The translations under genes and the position numbers were made by a program. Below the pieces are notes generated by a model. That model was given only the letters and a program-made list of their open reading frames with translations. It searched no databases and was not told the DNA's origin. From assembly GCA_021296255.1 (NCBI GenBank), contig JAGWAU010000011.1, forward strand, positions 23,682 to 80,814: a stretch of 57,133 nucleotides of DNA, written 5' to 3'. This DNA is from Alphaproteobacteria bacterium (GTDB lineage Bacteria > Pseudomonadota > Alphaproteobacteria > UBA2966). Of the stretch, positions 26,714-34,781 are shown piece after piece (position 1 is the stretch's first letter; each line of letters begins with the position of its first letter).

Positions 26714-27454
26714 GTGGCGTATCTAGACTTCATCTGGACGGAGCAGTTCGCGTTTGCCGTGGCGGCGGCAATCCTCGCCGGCACCGTGCGGGGCTTTTCG
26801 GGTTTCGGTGCCGGACTGGTCATGACACCGCTGCTGGCGCTGGTCTATGGACCGGTGGACGCCGTGGTCATCATGATGTTGACCGTGCTGGTCGGCGGCG
26901 CGCAGATGGTTCCCGGCGTCCTGCCCCATGCTACCAAGCGGGACCTCGTGCCGATCGCCATCGCCTGCGTTTTTGCGACACCGGCAGGCACCTATCTGCT
27001 GGTGACCGGCGACCCGGACGTCATGCGCCGGTTCATCGGCGGTTTCGTCCTGGTGTCGGCTTTGGTCATGCTGAGGGGCTGGTCTTACACCGGCCGGCGG
27101 AACGCCAAGATAAGTTTTGCAGCGGGAGTGGTGTCGGGCTTCGCCAACGGCGCGGGCGGCGTCGGCGGACCTCCGGTCACCCTCTACTTGATCTCTTCTG
27201 ATGAGCCTGCCGTCGTAAAGCGAGCGAACATCGCCGTCGCTTCCACGGTGCAGGCGATCTTGGCGGTCATACCTATGGCGGTTGCGGGCGTCATATCCGG
27301 CGACGTACTCCTGAGATCTGCGGTACTGTTGGTGCCGTTCGTGATCGCGATCATCCTCGGCGGTCGGCTGTTCAGCAGGGCGACCGATCGGATTTATCGC
27401 CTGATGGCCCTGTGGCTGCTGGTGGCGGTCGGACTTACCGTCGCGTTCGTATAG
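26714..27454 (+). CDS. TSUP (TauE/SafE) permease 1
   Basis: This 246-residue membrane protein has about eight hydrophobic segments and the TSUP signature repeats: RGFSGFGAGLVMTPLLALVY in the first half and VVSGFANGAGGVGGPPVTLY in the second, with the shared YTGRRN and KRAN elements. Family members export sulfite, sulfolactate or other organosulfur anions, or take up small acids. The start is GTG 26714. It is divergent from the acetolactate-synthase-like gene and stands 8 kb away from the other four TSUP genes. Confidence 0.87.
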   Translation: MAYLDFIWTEQFAFAVAAAILAGTVRGFSGFGAGLVMTPLLALVYGPVDAVVIMMLTVLVGGAQMVPGVLPHATKRDLVPIAIACVFATPAGTYLLVTGDPDVMRRFIGGFVLVSALVMLRGWSYTGRRNAKISFAAGVVSGFANGAGGVGGPPVTLYLISSDEPAVVKRANIAVASTVQAILAVIPMAVAGVISGDVLLRSAVLLVPFVIAIILGGRLFSRATDRIYRLMALWLLVAVGLTVAFV

Positions 27455-27585
27455 CGTTCAGTCGAGATATTCGGCGCCGGCGACCGAAAGACCTGGAACC
27501 GACCCGCCAGCACATTTGACTCGCCACGGGCGAACCGTAAAAGCTCTTGGTCGCGCACGCCGTCTCGCCCCGTGGGAAAATCTCC

Positions 27586-28548
27586 ATGGAATTCGGCTTC
27601 GGTTTCCACACGCAGAGCCCGATCTCGGATCCCGAGAGCATGCGGACCATCGCCGTTCGCGGCGAAGAGCTCGGCTTCGACTGCATGGCGTTCCCCGAGC
27701 ACATCGTCGCGCCGCGAACCTACACGTCGCGGCATCCAACCAGCGAGACGGGCCGGTTGCCCGCTCTGGAAAAAGGCTTCTTTCTGGATTCCTTGACGGT
27801 CATGACGTTCGTGGCGGCCGTAACCACCAGGCCCAGGCTGATCCCCGGCGTGATAGTGGTGCCCTATCGTCCACCGGTGATGGCGGCAAAGATGCTGGCG
27901 ACGATGGATGTCCTTTCGGGCGGGCGGATTACCCTCGGATGCGGCGTGGGTTGGCTGGAGGAAGAATTCGAGACGCTGGCGGCGCCGCCCTTCGCCGAAC
28001 GGGGCAGGGTCACGGACGCGTATCTCCGTGCCTTCAAGGAGTTGTGGACCAGCGGCCCTCCGTCGCGGGCCGGCGATTACGCGAACTTCTCGGACATCAT
28101 CTTCGAGCCTAAGCCCGTGCAGAAACCGCATCCGCCGATCTTCATCGGTGGCGAAAGCGCGCCGGCCATGCGGCGCGTCGTCGAGCTTGGCGACGGCTGG
28201 CTACCCATGGGCACCAACCCGCGCAATCGCATGGACACGCGGGCGCTCTACCAGGCCAACGTCGAACGTCTCCATGCGATGGCGGCAGAGAGAGGACGGG
28301 ACCCGGCCAGCATTCGGCTCGGGTTCTGGGCCCAGTGGCACGGGCTCGGCAAGACCCTCAAGGCGGCAGACGGCAGCCGCCACCTGTTCTCGGGCTCAGT
28401 GGACGACATGGCGGGCGACATCGAGTTTTTCCGCGAACTCGGAGGCAGCGTGCTGTTCTTCAGGTTTTTCAGTCCGACTCTCGAGGAGACTCTCGGCAAG
28501 ATGGAACGGCACGCGGCGGAGTTGCTGCCGCTCGTGAGGGACGATTGA
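27586..28548 (+). CDS. LLM-class (F420/FMN) oxidoreductase
   Basis: This 320-residue protein belongs to the luciferase-like monooxygenase superfamily. EFGFGFHTQSPISDP at the start, FDCMAFPEHIVAP, GGRITLGCGVGWLEEEFE and PKPVQKPHPPIFIGGESAPA are the landmarks of TIGR03619-type enzymes, which often use F420. It would oxidise or reduce a small organic substrate. The ATG at 27586 is chosen because homology begins there. Its stop overlaps the TTG start of the next gene (TTGA), so they are coupled. Confidence 0.85.
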   Translation: MEFGFGFHTQSPISDPESMRTIAVRGEELGFDCMAFPEHIVAPRTYTSRHPTSETGRLPALEKGFFLDSLTVMTFVAAVTTRPRLIPGVIVVPYRPPVMAAKMLATMDVLSGGRITLGCGVGWLEEEFETLAAPPFAERGRVTDAYLRAFKELWTSGPPSRAGDYANFSDIIFEPKPVQKPHPPIFIGGESAPAMRRVVELGDGWLPMGTNPRNRMDTRALYQANVERLHAMAAERGRDPASIRLGFWAQWHGLGKTLKAADGSRHLFSGSVDDMAGDIEFFRELGGSVLFFRFFSPTLEETLGKMERHAAELLPLVRDD

Positions 28549-29636
28549 CGAAGCGCGCGCAGGCGAATGCCATCGAGCTGCAGCCGTCCGTGGGCTGGGG
28601 GCAGGGCAGGGGACGCATCGCGATCGCCGGCGCCGGCGCCCGCATCGTCGTGGACGCTCATATTCCGTCCTACCGGCGCCTCGGCGTCGATATCGACTTG
28701 ATCTTCGATCCCGATCCGGAGCGCCTCCGGCTGGCAGCCGCGGCCGTGGAGAGGACGGGCGGAACGACCCGGGCCATCTACGACCGCGAGGCGTTTCTGA
28801 CCGCGCTTCGGGACATGAATCCGGACCTCATGGATGTGGCGGTGCCATCGCCCATGCACACGGCGTTTCTCAGCGGGCTCTTCGACGACCTCGGCAAGGA
28901 CTGTCCCTCCCTGCTGGTACAGAAACCGCTGGCCGAGGACTCGGTTGCCGCGCGGGGCCTGGTTGCCCGGGCGCACGACTTGGATGTGCGCATGCTCATG
29001 CAGATGAACGGGCGTTGGGTTCCCACCTTCAGGGAACTGCGGGACGCGGTCCGCTCGGGCACGCTCGGCGACATCCAGGTCGTGGAGGTTCTGAACCGCG
29101 GGCTCAACCCGAAGACCTCGGACGACTGGCGCTCTCATATCGACCGGCTGATCGGCTATGAGATGGCCATCCACCATGTCGATCTGCTGATCTGGATGTT
29201 CGGACTGCCCGATTGGGTGTTCGCGGTGTATCGCCGCGTTCCTGGGTTCGTCGTCAAGGCCGACAACTTCGCCGTCATGACCATGGGCTTTGACGAGAGC
29301 CTCGTGGCCAACGTCGTAGAGGACTGGACCTGCCGCGTGAAAGACGCCTGGCACCTGCACCCCAGCGGCGAGCACTTCATCGTCTCCGCCACGAGGGGAA
29401 CGGCCTTCGCGACTCCCCACGAACAAACGATCACGACCGACGGGGAGACGTGGAGGTACACGAGCGAGATGCCCTGGTTTCCGGACGCCTTCGGCGGTCC
29501 GATGGAGGAAGCCCTGACCGCACTGCGCGAGAGCCGTGCCAGCGACATCGACAGCACCGATCACGTCGCCCTCTTGAACGTGCTCGATTGCCTCTACCGC
29601 TCCGCCAGCGAGAGGAAAGTGGTGACGGTTACGTAG
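28545..29636 (+). CDS. Gfo/Idh/MocA-family oxidoreductase
   Basis: This 363-residue protein has an N-terminal Rossmann fold (RIAIAGAGARIVVDAHIPSY), a cofactor-pocket motif LVQKPLAED in place of the usual EKP, and the C-terminal substrate domain with GYEMAIHHVDLLIWMFG, which carries the family His-His region. Members act on sugars, cyclitols or bile pigments with NAD(P). The TTG at 28545 overlaps the LLM stop. The frame is open upstream, but that part is the LLM gene in another phase. The two enzymes probably serve one pathway. Confidence 0.85.
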   Translation: MTKRAQANAIELQPSVGWGQGRGRIAIAGAGARIVVDAHIPSYRRLGVDIDLIFDPDPERLRLAAAAVERTGGTTRAIYDREAFLTALRDMNPDLMDVAVPSPMHTAFLSGLFDDLGKDCPSLLVQKPLAEDSVAARGLVARAHDLDVRMLMQMNGRWVPTFRELRDAVRSGTLGDIQVVEVLNRGLNPKTSDDWRSHIDRLIGYEMAIHHVDLLIWMFGLPDWVFAVYRRVPGFVVKADNFAVMTMGFDESLVANVVEDWTCRVKDAWHLHPSGEHFIVSATRGTAFATPHEQTITTDGETWRYTSEMPWFPDAFGGPMEEALTALRESRASDIDSTDHVALLNVLDCLYRSASERKVVTVT

Positions 29637-29675
29637 GGTTTTCCGTCACTCGGGACCCCGGGGAAGGGCTGTGGC

Positions 29676-29696
29676 GGTTCAAGCCCAAATTGAACC
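29676..29696. terminator. Bidirectional hairpin terminator
   Basis: GGTTCAA (29676-29682) and TTGAACC (29690-29696) form a perfect 7-bp stem with a 7-nt loop, exactly between the convergent Gfo/Idh/MocA and antibiotic-monooxygenase-like genes. It abuts the stop codon of the latter. Confidence 0.5.
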
Positions 29697-29999
29697 TCAC
29701 GTGCCGCCCTCGTACAGCATGTCGAACTCGGCACGCACCTTGTCGGTAAGCATGTCGGCGGCGCCCTCCATGAATGCCTTCACATAGGGCTGCTCCATGT
29801 GGGCGTACCAGTCGGCTTCGCTGTCGTAGACCTCGACCAGCATGGCGTGGGTTGTCGACCCCCGTTCGATCAGGACGTCGAAGCGCTTGCAGCCCGGCTC
29901 CTTTACCGCCTCGCGTGCGTCCACCATGGCCAGTGCGAGCCACTCGTCCAGCATGCCTTCCTTGATGTAGTGATCCGCCCGAATGATGAAGTCCGCCAT
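29697..29999 (-). CDS. Antibiotic biosynthesis monooxygenase (ABM) domain protein
   Basis: This 100-residue single-domain ferredoxin-like protein has ADFIIRADHYIKEGMLDEWL, a CKRFDVL strand and an EVYDSEADWYAHMEQPYVKA helix. These are the hallmarks of ABM-domain proteins such as YgiN-like quinol monooxygenases. They work as dimers in the cytoplasm on quinols, small aromatics or haem. The ATG at 29999 has GGGGAGGG upstream. A frame extension to 30041 lies in the first copy of a long repeat and is not needed. Confidence 0.82.
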   Translation of the reverse strand: MADFIIRADHYIKEGMLDEWLALAMVDAREAVKEPGCKRFDVLIERGSTTHAMLVEVYDSEADWYAHMEQPYVKAFMEGAADMLTDKVRAEFDMLYEGGT

Positions 30000-30027
30000 C
30001 ACGGCCCTCCCCGAATGTTGCATGCGC

Positions 30028-30103
30028 GCCGCGGCCGGCACGATGAGGTTACGGGGTCCGCCCCGCCGTGGCCAGACCAGCGACGGGCGCCAGCCGGATT
30101 AGC
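30028..30103. repeat. Long direct repeat flanking hicBA, copy 1
   Basis: This stretch of about 76 bp starts GCCGCGGCCGGCACGAT and includes the short hairpin CGGGG-TCCG-CCCCG. It recurs with high identity at 30697-30774, in the same orientation, on the other side of the HicBA module. The differences are a few substitutions and a short length change near its centre. Confidence 0.8.
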
Positions 30104-30139
30104 GAGACCCGAGCGCGGGCACCGCCGCTGCGGATTCTG

Positions 30140-30167
30140 TTGTTCCGGCCGACCGCGCCGCTAGAAT
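30140..30167 (+). promoter_or_regulatory. Sigma-70-like promoter of hicBA
   Basis: TTGTTC (30140-30145) and TAGAAT (30162-30167) are 16 bp apart, and the antitoxin ATG follows at 30202. The promoter lies between repeat copy 1 and the hicB gene, so it belongs to the flanked segment. Confidence 0.42.
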
Positions 30168-30201
30168 GGTTTCCTGCAATTGAGAATCGGGCTTTCCACC
30201 T

Positions 30202-30411
30202 ATGCAAAGTTGCACCGCCGTTGTCGAACGCTGCCCGCACACCGGGCTTTATGTCGGCTACGTTCCCGGCTTTCCGGGTGCGCACAGCCAGGGCGAGACG
30301 CTTGAGGAACTCAACGACAATCTCAAGGAAGTCATCGCCATGATCCTCGACGACGGCGCGCCCGCGATGGCGGGCGAGTTCGTCGGCACGCAGGTCGTCG
30401 TGGTGGCCTGA
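30202..30411 (+). CDS. hicB: HicB-family antitoxin
   Basis: This 69-residue protein matches short HicB antitoxins: the partial RNase H-like fold with GLYVGYVPGFPGAHSQGETL followed by EELNDNLKEVIAMILDD, the usual pattern. No DNA-binding domain is fused, which is normal for short HicB proteins. It would bind and block HicA. Here antitoxin precedes toxin, the less common order, and the gap to hicA is 6 bp. The gene appears intact while its partner is frameshifted. Confidence 0.87.
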   Translation: MQSCTAVVERCPHTGLYVGYVPGFPGAHSQGETLEELNDNLKEVIAMILDDGAPAMAGEFVGTQVVVVA

Positions 30412-30417
30412 GCCCGG

Positions 30418-30647
30418 GTGCCTCGTCTTCCCGTCGTTAGGCCGAGAGAGGTCGTGGCCGTGCTCGTGGCGCTCGGATTCGAGGAAGTCCGCCAGCGCGG
30501 TTCGCACAAGCGCTTTCGCCATCCGGACGGTCGGGCGACGACGGTGCCGATGCATGGCGGGCGTGTGACCTGTCGCCGATCTTGCTGCGCCGCATCGCCC
30601 GCGATGTCGGGCTGACGGCGCAGGAGTTCGTGGCGCACCGCCGATAA
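30418..30647 (+). pseudogene. hicA: HicA toxin gene with a 2-bp frameshift
   Basis: The start is GTG. The N-terminal part reads [20 protein letters not shown] and carries the catalytic-type His in GSHKRF. At 30563-30566 the sequence is GTGT where one GT would keep the frame. The present frame ends at 30615 as a 65-residue protein with a foreign tail. The expected C-terminus ([20 protein letters not shown]) continues in the shifted frame to TAA at 30645-30647. The lost last helix is part of the toxin fold, so the toxin is probably inactive, although a short product with the catalytic His is still encoded. A sequencing error is the alternative explanation. Confidence 0.8.
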
Positions 30648-30696
30648 GCAACCTGCCGCGCTTTCACGGTGATGGTTCGGAATCCGGAACGGGGCA

Positions 30697-30774
30697 GCCG
30701 CGGCCGGCACGATAAGGTTACGGGGTCTGCCCCGCCATGGCCAGACGCCGGTGACGGGCGTCAGCCGGATCAGC
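30697..30774. repeat. Long direct repeat flanking hicBA, copy 2
   Basis: This is the second copy of the element at 30028-30103, containing CGGGG-TCTG-CCCCG, in the same orientation. Its right end runs into the stop codon (30770-30772) of the epimerase gene on the minus strand. Two copies about 670 bp apart bracket the toxin-antitoxin module. Confidence 0.8.
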
Positions 30775-31690
30775 CGGATCCGAGAGCTTCATCGGCGAGC
30801 CGGCGGCCGGTGGTCCCCTGGGCCTCGAAGCAGAGGATGTCCCGCGCCCGACCGAGATCGAACAACGGCGCGAAAGGGTTGTCGCGATACACCTCCGGCT
30901 TGGTCACGTCCGGCAGCTCGCCGAAGAAGCGCTCGACGATCTGGAGCGTCGGTGCCGGCGCGTAGGTCGTCGCTGCGCTGACGAAGAACACGTCGAAAGA
31001 AACGTCCGCCAGTTCCAGGGCCAGCCAGAACGCCCGCGCGACGTCCTCGGGCTCGACGTAGTGGAACCACGGGCCGCCTCCCGCGGCGCGAGGCGCGCCG
31101 GCCACCGGCCCGTCGTAGTTCTCCGGATCAATCACCCGCGCCGCGATTTCGGCATGGAAGTCTTCGAACAGGATGAACGGCGGCCTCAGCGCCACCACCT
31201 CGAGCCTGCCGCGCCGCGCGAAGCTCCTGCCGACCTCCTCGCCCAGCAGCTTGCTGAGGCCGTAGGCGTCCGACGGCCGCAGGACGTGGGCCTCGTCGAG
31301 CGGCAGGTACCGGGGCAGCGTCATGTGCTCCTTGAGGAGGGTGTAGCCGGTCGCGGAATCGCTGGAACACAGGACCACCCGCCTGACGCCCGCCGACTCG
31401 GCCGCCTGAAGCACGTTCCAGGTGCCCTGCACGTTGACCTGCATGATGACGTCCGGCGGCGCCGCGAACAGGTTGGGGATGGCCGCCAGGTGCATGACGG
31501 CGTCGTGGCCGGCGAAGGCCTTCGTCAGGGCCTCCCGGTCCGAAACGTCCGCATCGACGAAATCGACGTCCGGCCGCGGCGGCGGGGCGATGTCGATGGC
31601 GGTCACCGCCCGGCCGTCGGGCACCGCGTCCGTGATATGGGTGCCGAGTCGTCCTGCGCCCCCCGTCACCGCGACGCGTTCAACAGCCAT
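30770..31690 (-). CDS. NAD-dependent epimerase/dehydratase (extended SDR)
   Basis: This 306-residue protein has the extended SDR fold, with GGAGRLG at residues 10-16, the NAD-binding acidic residues near 48, and the active-site pair Tyr143-x3-Lys147 (DAYGLSK). Relatives epimerise, dehydrate or reduce nucleotide sugars or small carbonyl compounds. ATG at 31690 has GGAGGAG upstream. A frame extension beyond it lies in the promoter region of the TRAP operon. It is divergent from dctP and may share regulation with that operon. Confidence 0.85.
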   Translation of the reverse strand: MAVERVAVTGGAGRLGTHITDAVPDGRAVTAIDIAPPPRPDVDFVDADVSDREALTKAFAGHDAVMHLAAIPNLFAAPPDVIMQVNVQGTWNVLQAAESAGVRRVVLCSSDSATGYTLLKEHMTLPRYLPLDEAHVLRPSDAYGLSKLLGEEVGRSFARRGRLEVVALRPPFILFEDFHAEIAARVIDPENYDGPVAGAPRAAGGGPWFHYVEPEDVARAFWLALELADVSFDVFFVSAATTYAPAPTLQIVERFFGELPDVTKPEVYRDNPFAPLFDLGRARDILCFEAQGTTGRRLADEALGSG

Positions 31691-31722
31691 TTCCGGAGCT
31701 CCTCCGCCGGCAGCATGATGTC

Positions 31723-31759
31723 TGCACGAAACACTACAAACCATGCATGGAAGTGTGCA
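31723..31759. promoter_or_regulatory. Dyad-rich region between epimerase and dctP
   Basis: A perfect 10-bp palindrome CCATGCATGG (31741-31750) is bracketed by TGCAC (31723-31727) and GTGCA (31755-31759), with ACACT (31731) and AGTGT (31752) inside. The nested symmetry in the only intergenic stretch between the divergent epimerase and TRAP genes suggests an operator. The binding protein is unknown. Confidence 0.28.
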
Positions 31760-31795
31760 AAGATTTCGATACCACACTGGAAAGGGAGAGTTATC

Positions 31796-32809
31796 ATGAG
31801 AAATTTATTGGCCTCCGCTTTCTTTGGTTTATTCCTTGCACCTTTGTTCCACGCCACCGCGCAAGCGGCGGACCCGATTGTCTTGACCTTCGGCGACACG
31901 TCCTCGCCGGGACAGGTCGAGTACAAAGGCGTCCACCATTTCGAGCAACTGCTGAAGAATCGAAGTGGCGGCAAGATCGGTCAGGTTCAGTACTTCCACA
32001 GCAGCCAGCTGGGCTCGGACAAGAAATTGACCCAGGCCGCACTGGCGGGAAGCATCGACATCGCACATTCCAGCGCCGGCAACTTTGGCGAGGTCTCGAA
32101 CGCCTTGTTGTTCTGCGACCTTCCCGGGCTGTTCCAGGACTGGAAGCACGTGCGCCGCGTTTGGCAGAGCCCCATTCGCTACCGGGTCGTCGATCAGATC
32201 AAGAAGGAGACCGGCCTCACCGTCATTTGGTTCAACATTGACGGCGGTTGGCCGCGCGAGATCGGCAACGCCAAGAAGCTGGTTCGTGTGCCCAGCGACA
32301 TGAAGGGCCTGAAGATGCGGACCACGGGATCGCCGATCGAGATCTCTCTGTACAAGACCTGGGGTGCCGGTGCGATTCCCGTTGCGTTCTCGGAACTCTA
32401 CACTGCCATGCAGCAGGGTGTGGTGGACGGTCATTACAACCAGCCCATCTTCACCACCAAGCCCAAGTTCGAGGAAATCATCAAGTACTTTACATTCGTC
32501 GGACAGTCATACGTCACCGCGATCAAGATGATGGGCCCGTCGGCGGAGAAGAAGCTCGGGCCGGAGATGGTGCCGCTGGTCATCCAGGCCGGATGGGATA
32601 CGGAGCTTTGGACCGATCAGGGTCTGGAGGCGGACAGCGATGCCGCCGTCGAAGTCTTGAAGGCGGCCGGTGTCCAACTCATCCATCCGACCGCGGAGGA
32701 GCAGAAGCTCTGGGATGCGGCCAGTCAGCAGGTCTGGGCGGAATATGTCGGTCCGGGCAAGATCATTCCCCAGTCGCTGATCGACGAGATCAACGCTTTG
32801 CGTGAGTAG
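31796..32809 (+). CDS. dctP: TRAP transporter substrate-binding protein (DctP)
   Basis: This 337-residue periplasmic binding protein has a signal peptide (RNLLASAFFGLFLAPLFHAT then AQA before Ala-Asp-Pro at about 25), the DctP pattern LTFGDTSSPGQVEYKGVHHF and the conserved helix region KMRTTGSPIEISLYKTWGAG and VAFSELYTAMQQGVVDGHYN. It delivers a carboxylate-type substrate to the DctQM permease. ATG at 31796 has AAGGGAGAG upstream. Its AT-richer first codons differ from the rest of the gene. The next gene is 121 bp away, with a long hairpin between. Confidence 0.93.
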   Translation: MRNLLASAFFGLFLAPLFHATAQAADPIVLTFGDTSSPGQVEYKGVHHFEQLLKNRSGGKIGQVQYFHSSQLGSDKKLTQAALAGSIDIAHSSAGNFGEVSNALLFCDLPGLFQDWKHVRRVWQSPIRYRVVDQIKKETGLTVIWFNIDGGWPREIGNAKKLVRVPSDMKGLKMRTTGSPIEISLYKTWGAGAIPVAFSELYTAMQQGVVDGHYNQPIFTTKPKFEEIIKYFTFVGQSYVTAIKMMGPSAEKKLGPEMVPLVIQAGWDTELWTDQGLEADSDAAVEVLKAAGVQLIHPTAEEQKLWDAASQQVWAEYVGPGKIIPQSLIDEINALRE

Positions 32810-32862
32810 TCCTCCAAAGCCTCTGAGGCATGATGCCTGACCTTTAAGGCCTTTGATCGAAC

Positions 32863-32905
32863 GGGAAAGCGGCCTGTAACATCTCGAATGTTATGGGCCG
32901 TTCCC
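32863..32905 (+). promoter_or_regulatory. Long hairpin between dctP and dctQ
   Basis: GGGAA (32863-32867) pairs with TTCCC (32901-32905). After a 2-nt bulge, CGGCCTGTAACAT (32870-32882) pairs with ATGTTATGGGCCG (32888-32900) around a 5-nt loop, with two G-U pairs in the middle. The stem totals 18 bp and is followed by a pyrimidine-rich run (cgtttctctt). It could be a transcription attenuator or an mRNA 3' stabiliser that lets dctP be made in excess of the permease. Confidence 0.6.
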
Positions 32906-32930
32906 CGTTTCTCTTGCGGTCAATGCAAGG

Positions 32931-33470
32931 TTGTCAGGTTTGCACGAGATCGCCCGCACGATCCTGAATTTTACCGGCACCGTCAGCCACTGGCTGGATC
33001 GGCTGGCGGCGGCGATCTGCATCCTGTTCGGCATCGGCATCCTGGTGTCGATCGACGTTGCGATTTTCTCCCGCTACGTCACGCAGGCATCGCTTCTCTG
33101 GCCGGAAGAGGTGGCGAGGTGGCTGATGGTCTGGATCACCTTCCTGGGCGCCAGCGTGGGATTGAAGAGAAAAGCCCTGATCGCGTTCGAGTTCCTGGTC
33201 AACACCTATCCACCCGCGCTGAGGCGATTCGCCGATATCGCGATCAAGCTTTCGATCCTGTTCTTCCTGGGATGGTTCCTGGTCTACGGCGTCGTGACGA
33301 TGGAAGCGGCCGCCAAGTTTTCGGGCGCGGGGACCGGTATTTCCCATTTCTGGCCTGCGCTCGGGCCCTTCGTGGGCGGCGTGATCATGGTCGTTCACCT
33401 CCTGCACGCGACGCTCGAGGACGTCTTCGGCGTCTCCGGAACGGCCGGAGACCGGCAATCCGGGATGTGA
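32931..33470 (+). CDS. dctQ: TRAP transporter small permease (DctQ)
   Basis: This protein of 179 residues has four transmembrane segments, the normal size and topology for DctQ. The pattern IDVAIFSRYV, the SLLWPEEVARWLMVWITFLG core and GASVGLKRKALIAFEFL is typical; the WxEE(x)ARxL motif is present. It joins DctM in the inner membrane. The start is uncertain: TTG 32931 or TTG 32940, with no ATG in frame. Confidence 0.9.
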   Translation: MSGLHEIARTILNFTGTVSHWLDRLAAAICILFGIGILVSIDVAIFSRYVTQASLLWPEEVARWLMVWITFLGASVGLKRKALIAFEFLVNTYPPALRRFADIAIKLSILFFLGWFLVYGVVTMEAAAKFSGAGTGISHFWPALGPFVGGVIMVVHLLHATLEDVFGVSGTAGDRQSGM

Positions 33471-33494
33471 CGGGCCAGGAGACCGGAAGCGAAG

Positions 33495-34781
33495 ATGGGC
33501 CTCTATATCGCCGGCTTCGGAGTTTTCTTCCTGATCATGGGCGTGCCCATCGCCTTTGCGCTCGGCCTCACCACGCTGTTCACGGCCATGATCTGGGCCC
33601 GGGTGCCGATGACCTTGATCTACCAGCAGCTCTATCAGGCCGTCGACAACTTCGTCCTGCTCGCGATTCCGCTATTCATGCTCGCGGGCGATCTGATGCT
33701 GCGGGCCGGCATCATCGACGACATCATCATGCTCTGCAACGTGCTCGTCGGCCGGCTGCGCGGCGGCTTGGCGCACGTCAATATCGTCGCCAGCATGTTC
33801 TTCGCGGGCATCACCGGCTCGGCCGTCTCCGACACGGCGGCGCTCGGTTCGGTCCTGATCCCGGCGATGCGGCGCAACGGCTACGACGCCGACTTCGCTG
33901 TGGCGGTCACCTCCGCCTCCTCGGTGATCGGGCCGATCATCCCGCCGAGCATCGGCATGGTCATTTACGGCACCGTGGTCTCGGTCTCGATCGGCGGCCT
34001 GTTCGCCGGCGGCATGATACCCGGCGTCCTGCTCGGATTGGGGTTGATGTTCGTCGCCTATTCGATCAGCAAGAGGCGGGACTTCGGCATCACTCGCGTA
34101 ACCTACACGGGGCGGGAATTGACCCGCATCCTGCTGCGTTCCATCCCCGCGCTGATGACCCCGGTCATCATTCTCGGCGGCATATTCGGGGGAATCTTCA
34201 CGCCCACGGAGGCGGCGGGCGTAGCCGTGACGTATTCCCTGCTGATCGGCATTTTCTTTTACAGAACTCTCGATCTCAGAAACATCCTCCAGGCCTTCCA
34301 GGAGAGCATGACCCTCGCGGCGTCGGTGCTCTTCATCGTCGCCGTCTCCGGTCCCTTGGCTTGGCTCGTGGCCATGGATCAGATCCCGCAACTGATCGCG
34401 AACATCGTCACCAGCATGACGACCAACCCCCTGATCGTTCTGCTCCTGATCAACGTCTTCCTGCTGCTGCTCGGCAGCGTGCTGGATGCCGCGGTGATCA
34501 TCCTCATCTTCGCGCCCATCCTGGCGCCCATCGCGGTGGCTGTGGGCATCGATCCCCTCCATTTCGGCATCGTCTTCGTGCTCAACGTGATCATCGGGTT
34601 GGCGACGCCGCCCTTCGGCATGTGCTTGTTCGTCGGCGCCAGCGTCGGCGCCATCCCCGTGGAGCGGGTCATGAAGGCGATTTTGCCGTTCGTCGCCGTC
34701 GAGATCGTCGTGCTCTTCCTGGTCACCTATGTGCCGGACGTGGCGATGACGGTCCCGAGGCTGTTCGGTTTCGCCAAATAG
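33495..34781 (+). CDS. dctM: TRAP transporter large permease (DctM)
   Basis: This 428-residue permease has about 12 hydrophobic segments and is of full DctM length. GLYIAGFGVFFLIMGVPIAF at the start, VNIVASMFFAGITGSAVSDT and IPPSIGMVIYGTVVSVSIGG, and FTPTEAAGVAVTYSLLIG late in the sequence are family landmarks. It transports the substrate with Na+. Its stop codon at 34779-34781 lies on top of a remnant TSUP sequence, so the end of this gene abuts a deletion junction, although the protein itself looks complete. Confidence 0.93.
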   Translation: MGLYIAGFGVFFLIMGVPIAFALGLTTLFTAMIWARVPMTLIYQQLYQAVDNFVLLAIPLFMLAGDLMLRAGIIDDIIMLCNVLVGRLRGGLAHVNIVASMFFAGITGSAVSDTAALGSVLIPAMRRNGYDADFAVAVTSASSVIGPIIPPSIGMVIYGTVVSVSIGGLFAGGMIPGVLLGLGLMFVAYSISKRRDFGITRVTYTGRELTRILLRSIPALMTPVIILGGIFGGIFTPTEAAGVAVTYSLLIGIFFYRTLDLRNILQAFQESMTLAASVLFIVAVSGPLAWLVAMDQIPQLIANIVTSMTTNPLIVLLLINVFLLLLGSVLDAAVIILIFAPILAPIAVAVGIDPLHFGIVFVLNVIIGLATPPFGMCLFVGASVGAIPVERVMKAILPFVAVEIVVLFLVTYVPDVAMTVPRLFGFAK

